Positions 43,977 to 51,632 of a stretch of 64,000 nucleotides of DNA are shown piece by piece (the first letter of the stretch is position 1; the number at the start of each line of letters is the position of its first letter). The DNA is taken from NCBI GenBank assembly GCA_026708325.1, contig JAPOVC010000028.1, forward strand, positions 120,749 to 184,748, read 5' to 3'. This stretch comes from Anaerolineaceae bacterium (lineage in GTDB: Bacteria > Chloroflexota > Anaerolineae > Aggregatilineales > Phototrophicaceae). Below the pieces are notes generated by a model. That model was not told where the DNA came from, made no database searches, and worked only from the letters and a program-made list of their open reading frames with translations. A program made the translations under genes and the position numbers.

Positions 43977-44324
43977 ATGAGCGATCATCCCGATCACGAA
44001 GATTCTCCGCACTGGTTGCGTCCGATTGAGGACCTGGCCAACGAACAGTTGGGCGACGGCTCGGCCTGCGAACAGGTGCACCCGATCGTGGCGCGCTGGT
44101 TCGAACAGTTGATGCAGGGCGATCCACCGCTCTCCCGCGATGCAGTCCAGCAGGCGGTCTCGTGCCTGGCGACGGAAGTATACTACAGTACGCCGGAGGA
44201 AGTGGCCGAAGCGCTGGAGAACACGCTGGACGAGGAAGACTTCATCCTGTGGGTGGAGCAGATCCTCCTGATTGGCCGCGCCTTTGAGTGTGCCTTGCGC
44301 CGGGGTGAACTGGACGACCTTTAG
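43977..44324 (+). CDS. Conserved-looking acidic protein of unknown function (115 aa)
   Basis: This 115-residue acidic, helical protein has an excellent ribosome site (AAGGA, 5-base spacer). It includes DLANEQLGDGSACEQVHPIV, LSRDAVQQAVSCL and TPEEVAEALENTLDEEDF stretches. No catalytic motif or membrane segment is visible. It is divergent from the amine-oxidase-like gene. Confidence 0.6.
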   Translation: MSDHPDHEDSPHWLRPIEDLANEQLGDGSACEQVHPIVARWFEQLMQGDPPLSRDAVQQAVSCLATEVYYSTPEEVAEALENTLDEEDFILWVEQILLIGRAFECALRRGELDDL

Positions 44325-44409
44325 CCCTTTGGATTGTGGCCCGCCAGAGCTTCCGAACATCCCTTTGGCTTCAATTAACACGTTTCCCTGCATAGCCTGG
44401 TAAACGCCC

Positions 44410-45396
44410 ATGTTTGATCCGCAACATTGCGCTTTGTATTTCAGCGCCGAACAGGGCAGGCGGGCGCGCGAGCTGCGCAGCAGCGATTCACTGCGCGGCG
44501 CCTGGGAGGCCCTGCTGCGTCGCCGGCCGACCAACGCGCCGGAGCAAATGCAGCAGGACAGCCTGCTGTATCGACTGAACGATGACCTTGAGGCGGGCGA
44601 ACGTGCACTGGAACTGCTGCAATCCGGGGAGACCGCGATGGCGCGAGGTGTCGGCCATCTTGCGCAGACAGTCAATCTCCTGCTCCAGACGCAATGCCAT
44701 GAATTGCTGCACGACCACCCCTTATTTTCCGGGCGCGGTGCCTGGCTGCGGAACTACGCGCAGCGCGTGGAGACTTGTCTGAAGCAGGACGAGGGGCTGT
44801 TGCACGTCGAGGTGACGTGGCTCAATTTGCTGCGCCTGACCAGCGCCATCGCGCTGGAAGACGAAGGTCGCTTCAACCGGGCCTGCGAGCTGTTTCGCGA
44901 GAGCGTGCGCCGCGACCTTCACTTCGACGGCTATATCCGCCGCGCCGCTGACGGTCGAAAAGGCGAGAGTCTGGGGCGCATGTTGCTGACCGCCCAGGCG
45001 CTTTGCCTCTGCGCAGAGGCGGCCAGCCTGGCCGGTGAACCCCTGTGGGAATACGACGTACGCGGCGTCTCCGCGCTGACCCCCACGCCCTACCTGCTCT
45101 ATTACTACTGGTATCCCGAGCGCTGGCGTTGGGATGGAGACATTGAAGACAATGAAGTTCCGCAGGAAGGCGAGGGCGCGCCCCGTGGTGATGAGGCGCG
45201 CGCCCTTTACCGGCGGCACGCCGGGCTCTGGGAACTGGCGCAGGCGCGCAGTCCCTCACCGGACCGGCAGCAGTTGCTGGATGAATTGCGCCCGGTATTC
45301 GACGTTCAGGGCGGGGGCCCACTGACCTTGACTCATTCCGCGACCAGGGAACGCCCGACCGGTCGCCGGGGCATACTCGGTCGTCTGCGTCTCTGA
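44410..45396 (+). CDS. Alginate-lyase-like alpha/alpha-toroid protein
   Basis: This 328-residue helical protein contains VEVTWLNLLRLTSAIALEDEG, then ESVRRDLHFDGYIRRAADGR and SLGRMLLTAQALCLCAEAASLAGEPLW. By eye this resembles the C-terminal half of PL5-type alginate lyases (long helices, a DG...R turn, then a helix with A-L-C). No signal peptide is seen, which is unusual for a lyase, and the catalytic His/Tyr set cannot be placed. Substrate unknown. A small acidic protein gene precedes it by 85 bp. Confidence 0.55.
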   Translation: MFDPQHCALYFSAEQGRRARELRSSDSLRGAWEALLRRRPTNAPEQMQQDSLLYRLNDDLEAGERALELLQSGETAMARGVGHLAQTVNLLLQTQCHELLHDHPLFSGRGAWLRNYAQRVETCLKQDEGLLHVEVTWLNLLRLTSAIALEDEGRFNRACELFRESVRRDLHFDGYIRRAADGRKGESLGRMLLTAQALCLCAEAASLAGEPLWEYDVRGVSALTPTPYLLYYYWYPERWRWDGDIEDNEVPQEGEGAPRGDEARALYRRHAGLWELAQARSPSPDRQQLLDELRPVFDVQGGGPLTLTHSATRERPTGRRGILGRLRL

Positions 45397-45410
45397 GCCC
45401 CCTGGTTTTG

Positions 45411-46775
45411 CTAGATGGCGCCGGTCAAGAGAAGTCCGGCGATGCTCAGATAGATGAAAAGACCGCTGGAATCCACCAGCGTTGAAATCATGGGTGCGGA
45501 GACCACGGCCGGATCGATGCCCAGGCGACTGGCCAGCAAGGGAATCAGGGAGCCCATCACGTTGGACCAGGTGCAAATCACGACGATCGAGATTCCGACC
45601 ACCAGCGCCAGTTGCAGATCGCGGTCCCAGAGCCAGGCGCGGGTGCCGGCGACCAGGCTCAGGGCGAGGCCCAGCAACAAGCCGCCCAGCAACTCACGGC
45701 GCAGCACGCGCCACAGGTCGCTGAAATGCACGTCGCGAATGGCAAGGCCGCGAATGATGGTCGAGACGGTCTGCGCGCCGGTGTTGCCGCCCGTGCCGAT
45801 CAGCAGCGGAATGTAAAAGGACAGTTGCACAACGGCGGCCAGCCGCGTACTGAACTGCCGCAGCACGGCGCCGGTCAGCGTGTCGGCGACCATGAGCAGG
45901 AGCAACCAGCCAAAGCGATTGCGCAATACGCGCATCAAGGGCACGGTGAAATAGGGCTGGTCCACGCTACCGCTTTCAACGGCGCCAAAGCGCAGGATGT
46001 CCTCGGAATTCTCCTCAACCAGAACGTCGATGATGTCGTCAACGGTGATGATGCCCAGCAGCAGCCGTCCGCTATCGACGACGGGGATGGCGAGAATGTC
46101 GTACTGCGCCACTTCGCGGGCCACGTGCTCCTGGTCAGAATCCGGGTGCACGCTGATCACGCGGGTCGTCATGTGGTCGCCAACCCTGGCGGACGACGGC
46201 AGATTGATCAGTTCGCGCAGGGAGATGACTCCCAGCAGCTGACGCCCGTCATCCAGCACGTAGAGTTCGCTGACGGTCTCCGCAGTCTCGTTCATGCGGC
46301 GGACCTCGGCCAGGGCCTCCGTGGCCGACATGTCTGCCTGAAGGGCCACGTAGTGTTCGGTCATGAGATGACCGGCGCTGTCCGGCGGATAGCGCAGCAG
46401 CCGCTGAATGCCGGCGGCCTTTTCCCTGTCCATGACCGCCAGCAGTTCGTCCTGCTTCTCCGGCACGTCCTCGGCGAGAATTTCGGCCGCGTCGTCCATC
46501 GGTAGCCGGCCCAGCAAGCGGGCGGCATTGTCTGCCGGCATTTTGTCCAGCAGGTCGCGCGTGGCGTCGCGTCCGATTTCGTCAAGGACGCTGGCGGCCA
46601 GTTCATCATCCAGCAGTTGAAAGATACGGTGCTGCTGTGCCGACTCCATGCGCTCGAGCAGGTCGGCGACGTCGGCGGGGTGATGGTCGGCCAGCAACTG
46701 TCGCAGACGCGCCATCTCGCCGGCGTCAATGGCTTCATCGACCCTGGGTTGCAGTTGTTTGCGGGGCGTGGCCAT
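45411..46775 (-). CDS. mgtE: Magnesium transporter MgtE
   Basis: This protein of about 454 residues has an N-terminal superhelical domain of DLLERM/LLDKMPAD-type repeats and two CBS domains (VSELYVLDDGRQLLGVISLREL and AIPVVDSGRLLLGIITVDDI). A linking helix and five membrane helices follow, with the pore motif GTGGNTGAQ. MgtE is a Mg-gated channel in which the cytosolic domains close the pore when Mg is high. I prefer the second of two ATGs (46775), which sits 4 bases from GGAGG. The upstream gap is too short for a riboswitch. Confidence 0.93.
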   Translation of the reverse strand: MATPRKQLQPRVDEAIDAGEMARLRQLLADHHPADVADLLERMESAQQHRIFQLLDDELAASVLDEIGRDATRDLLDKMPADNAARLLGRLPMDDAAEILAEDVPEKQDELLAVMDREKAAGIQRLLRYPPDSAGHLMTEHYVALQADMSATEALAEVRRMNETAETVSELYVLDDGRQLLGVISLRELINLPSSARVGDHMTTRVISVHPDSDQEHVAREVAQYDILAIPVVDSGRLLLGIITVDDIIDVLVEENSEDILRFGAVESGSVDQPYFTVPLMRVLRNRFGWLLLLMVADTLTGAVLRQFSTRLAAVVQLSFYIPLLIGTGGNTGAQTVSTIIRGLAIRDVHFSDLWRVLRRELLGGLLLGLALSLVAGTRAWLWDRDLQLALVVGISIVVICTWSNVMGSLIPLLASRLGIDPAVVSAPMISTLVDSSGLFIYLSIAGLLLTGAI

Positions 46776-46817
46776 CATGCCTCCAGTCTGACGTCGTGAC
46801 CGTCCGGGCCTTCTGCT

Positions 46818-47156
46818 TCAGTTCAGGCTCAGGGGAAACCAGCCCTCTTCATCGTCAAGGTCACTGGCCGGGTCCTCGTCATCGTCGTCGTCATCATTAC
46901 CGTCGTCATCGTCGGGGTCATCCGGCAGGTCTTCGTCGCCGGCGATGTAGAGTTCGTCATCGTCCCCGTAGAGCGATCCTTCATCATCTTCGTCGAACTC
47001 GCTGATGTCAAAGCCCTCGTCGTCAACCGGCTCCAGGTCTTCCTCCAGGTCCGTCTCTTCTTCAAGCAAATCCTCGTCCGTCGGTTCGTCGAACATGTCG
47101 TCATCGTCGAATACGGCGTTCAATGCATTGGCCAGAGGGGAATCGGGATCGTGCAT
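46818..47156 (-). CDS. Hyperacidic Asp/Glu-rich protein of unknown function
   Basis: This 112-residue protein has about 55 Asp/Glu and no Lys or Arg. Runs include VFDDDDMFDEP, EEETDLEEDLEP and PDDDDGNDDDDDDED, and it ends in a hydrophobic WFPLSLN. The start is the second of two ATGs 5 bases after GGAG; the frame stays open to 47195. It lies between pdxT and mgtE on the same strand. The charge suggests cation or basic-partner binding, or nucleic-acid mimicry, but no family is recognised. Confidence 0.65.
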   Translation of the reverse strand: MHDPDSPLANALNAVFDDDDMFDEPTDEDLLEEETDLEEDLEPVDDEGFDISEFDEDDEGSLYGDDDELYIAGDEDLPDDPDDDDGNDDDDDDEDPASDLDDEEGWFPLSLN

Positions 47157-47205
47157 CATTTCTCCAGGGATTGCTTCGTGTATTGCCAATGACATTCAGC
47201 AGGGA

Positions 47206-47784
47206 TTAGCCGGCCTGTTTCACCAGTTTCAGAAACCAGGTGTGAAAACGCAGATCATCGGTCAACTCGGGGTGAAAGGCGGTGGCCAGCAGATGTCCCT
47301 GGCGCACGGCGACGATTCGTCCGTCCGCAAGGCGCGCCAGCACCTCAACGTCATCTCCCACGTCGGTCACCACTGGTGCACGAATGAAAACGGCGTGCCA
47401 GGGCGCCTCGCCCAGAACCGGGATATCCAGGTCGGTCTCAAAGCTGTCGAGTTGGCGGCCAAAGGCGTTGCGGTCCACGCTGATGTCCATCAGCGCCAAT
47501 ATTGGCTGGGCGTGATGGTCCAGTTCGCGCGCGAGAAAAATCATGCCGGCGCAAGTGCCCCAGGTGGGTCGCGAGCCGGCGAATTCCCGCAGTGGCGAGA
47601 CCAGACCGGCGCTGACGGCCAGTTTGCCGATGGTGGTGCTCTCCCCGCCTGGAATGATCAGCCCGTCCAGCCCTTCCAGTTCTTCCGGCAGGCGTACCTC
47701 GACAGCGCCTGCGCCTGCGCGTCGCAACATGTGTACGTGTTCGATGAATGCGCCCTGCAGGGCCAGCACACCAATGTTCAACAT
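47206..47784 (-). CDS. pdxT: Pyridoxal 5'-phosphate synthase glutaminase subunit PdxT
   Basis: This 192-residue class I glutaminase has [16 protein letters not shown], the [10 protein letters not shown] motif (45-51), the nucleophile Cys78 in GTCAGMI, and a C-terminal HPELTDD holding the catalytic His and Glu. It supplies ammonia to PdxS for PLP synthesis. The ATG at 47784 starts at the conserved N-terminus. pdxS is not adjacent here, although the two are usually neighbours, so it must be encoded elsewhere. Confidence 0.92.
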   Translation of the reverse strand: MLNIGVLALQGAFIEHVHMLRRAGAGAVEVRLPEELEGLDGLIIPGGESTTIGKLAVSAGLVSPLREFAGSRPTWGTCAGMIFLARELDHHAQPILALMDISVDRNAFGRQLDSFETDLDIPVLGEAPWHAVFIRAPVVTDVGDDVEVLARLADGRIVAVRQGHLLATAFHPELTDDLRFHTWFLKLVKQAG

Positions 47785-47941
47785 GGAAGTCGTTCCGGAA
47801 GTCCCGTAGCTGAAGCCATGGTATGCGGGCATATGCGACGGTCAAGTGCCCGTATACACCAATGCGCCGAATCGTGACATGCGTTGCCGCCTGTGGCGAA
47901 AACCGGTAGGCTGAACGCGCTGTCACGAGGGAGGTGCGCCG

Positions 47942-48802
47942 ATGACTGACGTGGAACTGGTGCTGGATTGCCGCAATACCCTGGGAGAGGGGCCCATGTG
48001 GAGCGTTGCGGAACAGGCGCTCTACTGGGTCGACATCAAGGGTGAGCAGGTGCATCGTTTCGTCCCGGCCAGCGGCGAGCACCGGCAGTATGACGTGGGC
48101 CAGGAGGTGGGAGCGGTCCTGCTGCGCGCGAGCGGCGACTTCGTGCTGGCCATGCAGAACGGTCTTTACACCTGGGAACCGGGCAGCGCGCCGGAACTGA
48201 TCGTCGATCCCGAGCCGGACAAGCCGGCCAACCGCTTCAACGACGCGGCCGTGGACCGTCAGGGACGCGTCTGGGCCGGGACGATGGCCGACGGCGAAGA
48301 GCCGGTCGGCGGGCTTTACCGCCTCGACCCCGACCGCAGCCTGCATACGATCGATCCGGAGGTGTACATCTCCAACGGTCTGGGCTGGAGTCCGGACGAT
48401 CGTATCCTTTACTTTTGCGACAGCAAAATTGGCATCCGCGTTTGGGACTTTGATCCGGCGACCGGCGACGTCAGCAACGAACGACCCTTCGCCGAAACGA
48501 ATCCCGCGGACGGCCTGCCGGACGGGCTGACCGTCGACAGCGAGGGCTGCGTCTGGGCAGCACACTGGGGCGGCTGGAAGGTCGTCCGCTATGACCCGAA
48601 GGGTCGTGTCATCGACGAGATTGCGGTGCCCGCCTCCTGTACCAGCAGCGTCATGTTTGGCGGCCCCGATCTGGAAGACCTTTACATCACGACAGCGCGC
48701 ACAGACATGCTCAAACACGGCGGCCAGCAGGAGCAGGCGGGCGGCCTTTACCGGGCCCGACCCGGGGTCAAGGGACTGCCGGAACCGGCGTGGGGCGGTT
48801 GA
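47942..48802 (+). CDS. SMP-30/gluconolactonase-family sugar lactonase
   Basis: This 286-residue six-bladed propeller has the SMP-30 motifs: the metal glutamate in NTLGEGPMW, NRFNDAAVDRQGRVWAGTM with the Asn/Asp ligands, YISNGLGWSPDDRILYFCDS, and PDGLTVDSEGCVWAAHWGG. It hydrolyses aldonolactones with a divalent metal, feeding sugar-acid degradation. One base separates it from the U32-like gene, suggesting cotranscription. Confidence 0.9.
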   Translation: MTDVELVLDCRNTLGEGPMWSVAEQALYWVDIKGEQVHRFVPASGEHRQYDVGQEVGAVLLRASGDFVLAMQNGLYTWEPGSAPELIVDPEPDKPANRFNDAAVDRQGRVWAGTMADGEEPVGGLYRLDPDRSLHTIDPEVYISNGLGWSPDDRILYFCDSKIGIRVWDFDPATGDVSNERPFAETNPADGLPDGLTVDSEGCVWAAHWGGWKVVRYDPKGRVIDEIAVPASCTSSVMFGGPDLEDLYITTARTDMLKHGGQQEQAGGLYRARPGVKGLPEPAWGG

Positions 48803-48803
48803 C

Positions 48804-49730
48804 ATGCAGGCGACGCGAGATTTCCTGAGCCGTCTGGGCCTGCCCTGCGGTGACCCGGGCGACCTGCCCGATTCGACGAAGCGCTTCCCCGACGGGGCGC
48901 AATGGCGCATCGAAATCCCCAGTTGCGAGGGGCCGGAAGTGCTGCGCGCCGTGCTGGAAGAAGCCGAGGCGCAACAGACGCGCATCCACCGCGTTTCGCA
49001 AGGCAGCGGCATCATGCTGCAGACCGACGCGGAAATCCGGGAGATGGCGCAACTCGGCCGTGAGGCGGGCATTGAGGTCAGTCTCTTCGTCGGGCCGCGC
49101 GCCGCCTGGGATACCGGCGCGCAGGTGGTGGCCAGCGCGGGCAAGAACCTCGGGGCACGCCTGCGCGGCATGGAGCAGGTGGTCTACGCGGTAGAGGACA
49201 TTCGACGGGCCTGCGCCCTGGGCTTGCGCTCGGTGCTGGTGGCGGACGAAGGCCTGCTCTGGCTGGTGAACGAGATGAAGCGCGCCGGTGAATTGCCGGC
49301 GGACCTGGTGCTCAAGATTTCGGTGCAGATGGGCCCGGCCAACCCCCTTTCGGTGCGCTGGATGGAGCAGTTGGGCGCGGGCACCTACAACACGCCCACC
49401 GATCTCTCGCTGCCCCAGCTGGCGGCCATACGCCAGGCCTGTGAACTGCCCCTGGATGTCTACGTGGAAGCGCCCGACGACTTCGGCGGCTTTGTGCGAC
49501 ACTACGAGATTCCGGAGATGATCCGCGTGGCGTCGCCCATGTACGTCAAACTGGGGCTGCGCAATTCACCCAACATCTACCCCTCGGGCTACCATCTGCA
49601 GGCGACGGCCGTTGCGCTGGGGCGGGAAAGGGTGCGACGCGCCGCCATCGCGCAGGACATCATCCGACGCTACTGTCCGGAGGCCACGACCTCGGAGACC
49701 GGCGCGGCGGATTTGGGAATCCCGGTTTAG
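48804..49730 (+). CDS. U32-peptidase-like TIM-barrel protein
   Basis: This 308-residue protein has an IPSCEGPEVLRAVLEEAEA start, HRVSQGSGIMLQTDAEIREM, VSLFVGPRAAWDTGAQVV and KISVQMGPANPLSVRW. It recalls a TIM barrel related to U32 peptidases or ketodeoxy-sugar aldolases. The C-terminal half has AIRQACELPLDVYVEAPDDFGG. The frame is open from 48591, but the ATG at 48804 fits the SMP-30 stop. Its activity is unknown; the coupling to SMP-30 hints at a sugar-derived substrate. Confidence 0.6.
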   Translation: MQATRDFLSRLGLPCGDPGDLPDSTKRFPDGAQWRIEIPSCEGPEVLRAVLEEAEAQQTRIHRVSQGSGIMLQTDAEIREMAQLGREAGIEVSLFVGPRAAWDTGAQVVASAGKNLGARLRGMEQVVYAVEDIRRACALGLRSVLVADEGLLWLVNEMKRAGELPADLVLKISVQMGPANPLSVRWMEQLGAGTYNTPTDLSLPQLAAIRQACELPLDVYVEAPDDFGGFVRHYEIPEMIRVASPMYVKLGLRNSPNIYPSGYHLQATAVALGRERVRRAAIAQDIIRRYCPEATTSETGAADLGIPV

Positions 49731-49736
49731 GGGGAC

Positions 49737-50654
49737 TCAGTCGGCCCGGCGCAGACGCGGGTCAAGGACGTCTCGCATCCAGTCGCCCAGCAGGTTGACG
49801 CCAAAGGCGGTGAGCGAGATGGCCAGGCCAGGATAAATGGACATCCATGGAAAGATGTACAGGAACTTGCGGCCCAGGGCCAGCATGTTGCCCCAGCTGG
49901 GCACCTCCGGCGGAACGCTGAGGCCGAGGAAGCTCAGGCCGGCTTCGTAGAATATCATGGCCGACATCTCAAAGGTCATCAGGGTCACCAGCGGACCGAC
50001 CAGGTTAGGCAGCAGATGGCGAAGCAGGATGCGCCAGGTCGGCGCGCCCAGGCCCACGGCGGCCACGACGTAGTCGACGTTGCGCAGGCGCAGGACCTCA
50101 CCGCGGACAAGGCGCGCAAAGACGGGCGCATCCGTGATGCCGAAAATGATGATGACGTTGAGCAGATTCCGTCCGAAGACTGTTGCGATGATGATTACCA
50201 GCACGAGATAGGGGAAGGAGAGCAAGAGGTTGACGATGGAAGAAATGGCCTCGTCAACCCGCCCGCCCAGATAGCCGGCGCTCATGCCCAGGGTCACGCC
50301 GATGGCGCTGGCCAGCAGAACGCCGAAGAAGCCGACCGCCAGCGAGACGCGCGCACCGTAGATGACCCGGCTCAGGATGTCCTGGCCCAGCTGGTCGGTG
50401 CCCAACAAGTGGCCCTCCAACCCCTGTTCCTGCCAGACTTCCGGGCGCTTGGCGTCGAGCAGGCTGCCTTCCGTCGGTCCGTAGGGCGCCAGTTGCTCCG
50501 CGAACAGGGCTGTCAGCACAACCAGGGAAACGAGAATCAGACCAAGCAGCGCGCCGGGGTCGTGCAGCAGGCGATGGACGCCATAGGGCAGGCGCACCCG
50601 GAGTTGCAGGCGGGGCTGTCTGGGGGAAAGCGCGTCAAAAATGCGGACTGGCAT
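49737..50654 (-). CDS. Dipeptide/oligopeptide ABC transporter permease (DppC/OppC type)
   Basis: This 305-residue permease has an N-terminal helix (about 32-52), an outer loop with HLLGTDQLGQDILSRVIYGARVSL, and five more helices. The EAA motif around VAAVGLGAPTWRILLRHLLPNL contacts the ATPase. Its start is one base after the DppB stop. Separate ATPase genes are not seen, so they lie elsewhere or are shared. Confidence 0.92.
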   Translation of the reverse strand: MPVRIFDALSPRQPRLQLRVRLPYGVHRLLHDPGALLGLILVSLVVLTALFAEQLAPYGPTEGSLLDAKRPEVWQEQGLEGHLLGTDQLGQDILSRVIYGARVSLAVGFFGVLLASAIGVTLGMSAGYLGGRVDEAISSIVNLLLSFPYLVLVIIIATVFGRNLLNVIIIFGITDAPVFARLVRGEVLRLRNVDYVVAAVGLGAPTWRILLRHLLPNLVGPLVTLMTFEMSAMIFYEAGLSFLGLSVPPEVPSWGNMLALGRKFLYIFPWMSIYPGLAISLTAFGVNLLGDWMRDVLDPRLRRAD

Positions 50655-50655
50655 G

Positions 50656-51573
50656 TCAACGCTGCCGCGCCCGCGGGTCGATCAGGTCGTAGGCGATGTC
50701 CGTCAGCAGGTTGAGACCGATGGCGAAGGCGGCGATGAAAATGGTGATGGCCTGCACCAGCGGAAAGTCACTGTCGTTGATGGCGTCGTTGAGCAGGGTG
50801 CCCAGGCCCGGCCAGGCGAAAATGGTCTCGATATAGACCGAGCCGCCCAGCATGTAGGTGAAATTGACACCGACGACGCTTACCAGCGGGATCAGGGCGT
50901 TGGGCGTGACGTGGCGCAGGGTGATGACGATTTCGGACAGGCCCTTGGAGCGGGCGGTGCGAATGTAGTTCTCCCGGCTGACCTCGAGCACGGCAGAGCG
51001 CAGCAGCCGCACCATTTGCCCCATGCTGGCGACGCTCAACGCGACGGCCGGCAGGACGAGGTGCTCCAGGCTGTCTCGTCCGAAGGTGGGGAAAAGGCGG
51101 AGATTCACGGCGAAAACCAGAATCAGAATCATCGCCAGCCAGAAAGACGGGATGGTCTGCCCGGCGAGGCCGATCAGACGCGCCAGCAGGTCGAGCGGCG
51201 AACCCGGGAATACGCCGCTGATGATGCCCAGCGGCACGGCGATCACCAGTGAAAGCAGCAACGCCGCCAGCGCCAGTTCCATGGTCGCCGGCAGGCGTTG
51301 CATGATGAGTTCTGCGTTGGGCAAATGCAATCGCAGCGACTTGCCCAGATCGCCGCCCAGTGCGTTGCCAAGGTATCCGATGAACTGTTCAGCAAGGGGC
51401 CGATCGAATCCATGGGCCACGCGAAAGGCCTCGCGCTGCTCGGGCGTGGCGTTGCGCGCCACCATCAGGCCCACCGGGTCGCCGGTCAAACGCACGGTGA
51501 AAAAGACCAGCACCAGCACGCCCAAAATCAGGGCGATGGACTGCAGGATGCGACGATACAGGAAGTGGAAAAT
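50656..51573 (-). CDS. Dipeptide/oligopeptide ABC transporter permease (DppB/OppB type), probable ATT start
   Basis: From ATT at 51571-51573 the protein has 305 residues, beginning FHFLYRRILQSIALILGVLV. That gives the standard DppB N-terminus and first membrane helix. AGGAG stands 7 bases upstream of the ATT, and no ATG, GTG or TTG occurs in frame between the preceding stop and the ATT. The first TTG lies at 51525, cutting off half of the helix. Later motifs are VVFFTVRLTGDPVGLM-like, RLPATMELALAALLL and the EAA loop TARSKGLSEIVITLRHV. It follows the binding protein gene by 59 bp. Confidence 0.88.
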   Translation of the reverse strand: MFHFLYRRILQSIALILGVLVLVFFTVRLTGDPVGLMVARNATPEQREAFRVAHGFDRPLAEQFIGYLGNALGGDLGKSLRLHLPNAELIMQRLPATMELALAALLLSLVIAVPLGIISGVFPGSPLDLLARLIGLAGQTIPSFWLAMILILVFAVNLRLFPTFGRDSLEHLVLPAVALSVASMGQMVRLLRSAVLEVSRENYIRTARSKGLSEIVITLRHVTPNALIPLVSVVGVNFTYMLGGSVYIETIFAWPGLGTLLNDAINDSDFPLVQAITIFIAAFAIGLNLLTDIAYDLIDPRARQR

Positions 51574-51580
51574 CGCTTCA

Positions 51581-51585
51581 CTCCT
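51581..51585 (-). promoter_or_regulatory. Ribosome binding site deciding the DppB start
   Basis: AGGAG on the minus strand, 7-base spacer (TGAAGCG), then ATT. It supports a non-canonical start. Confidence 0.6.
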
Positions 51586-51632
51586 GGATGCAGGAGAATT
51601 CGCAGGCGCTGTGTCCGGATTTCATCCTGAAC

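Noticed and set aside
46776..46817. Mg riboswitch upstream of mgtE
   Set aside because: Only 42 bp separate the genes, too short for M-box or mgtA leaders, and no such fold is seen.
47438..49171. 577-aa minus-strand frame
   Set aside because: Antisense to SMP-30 and U32-like genes and out of frame with pdxT.
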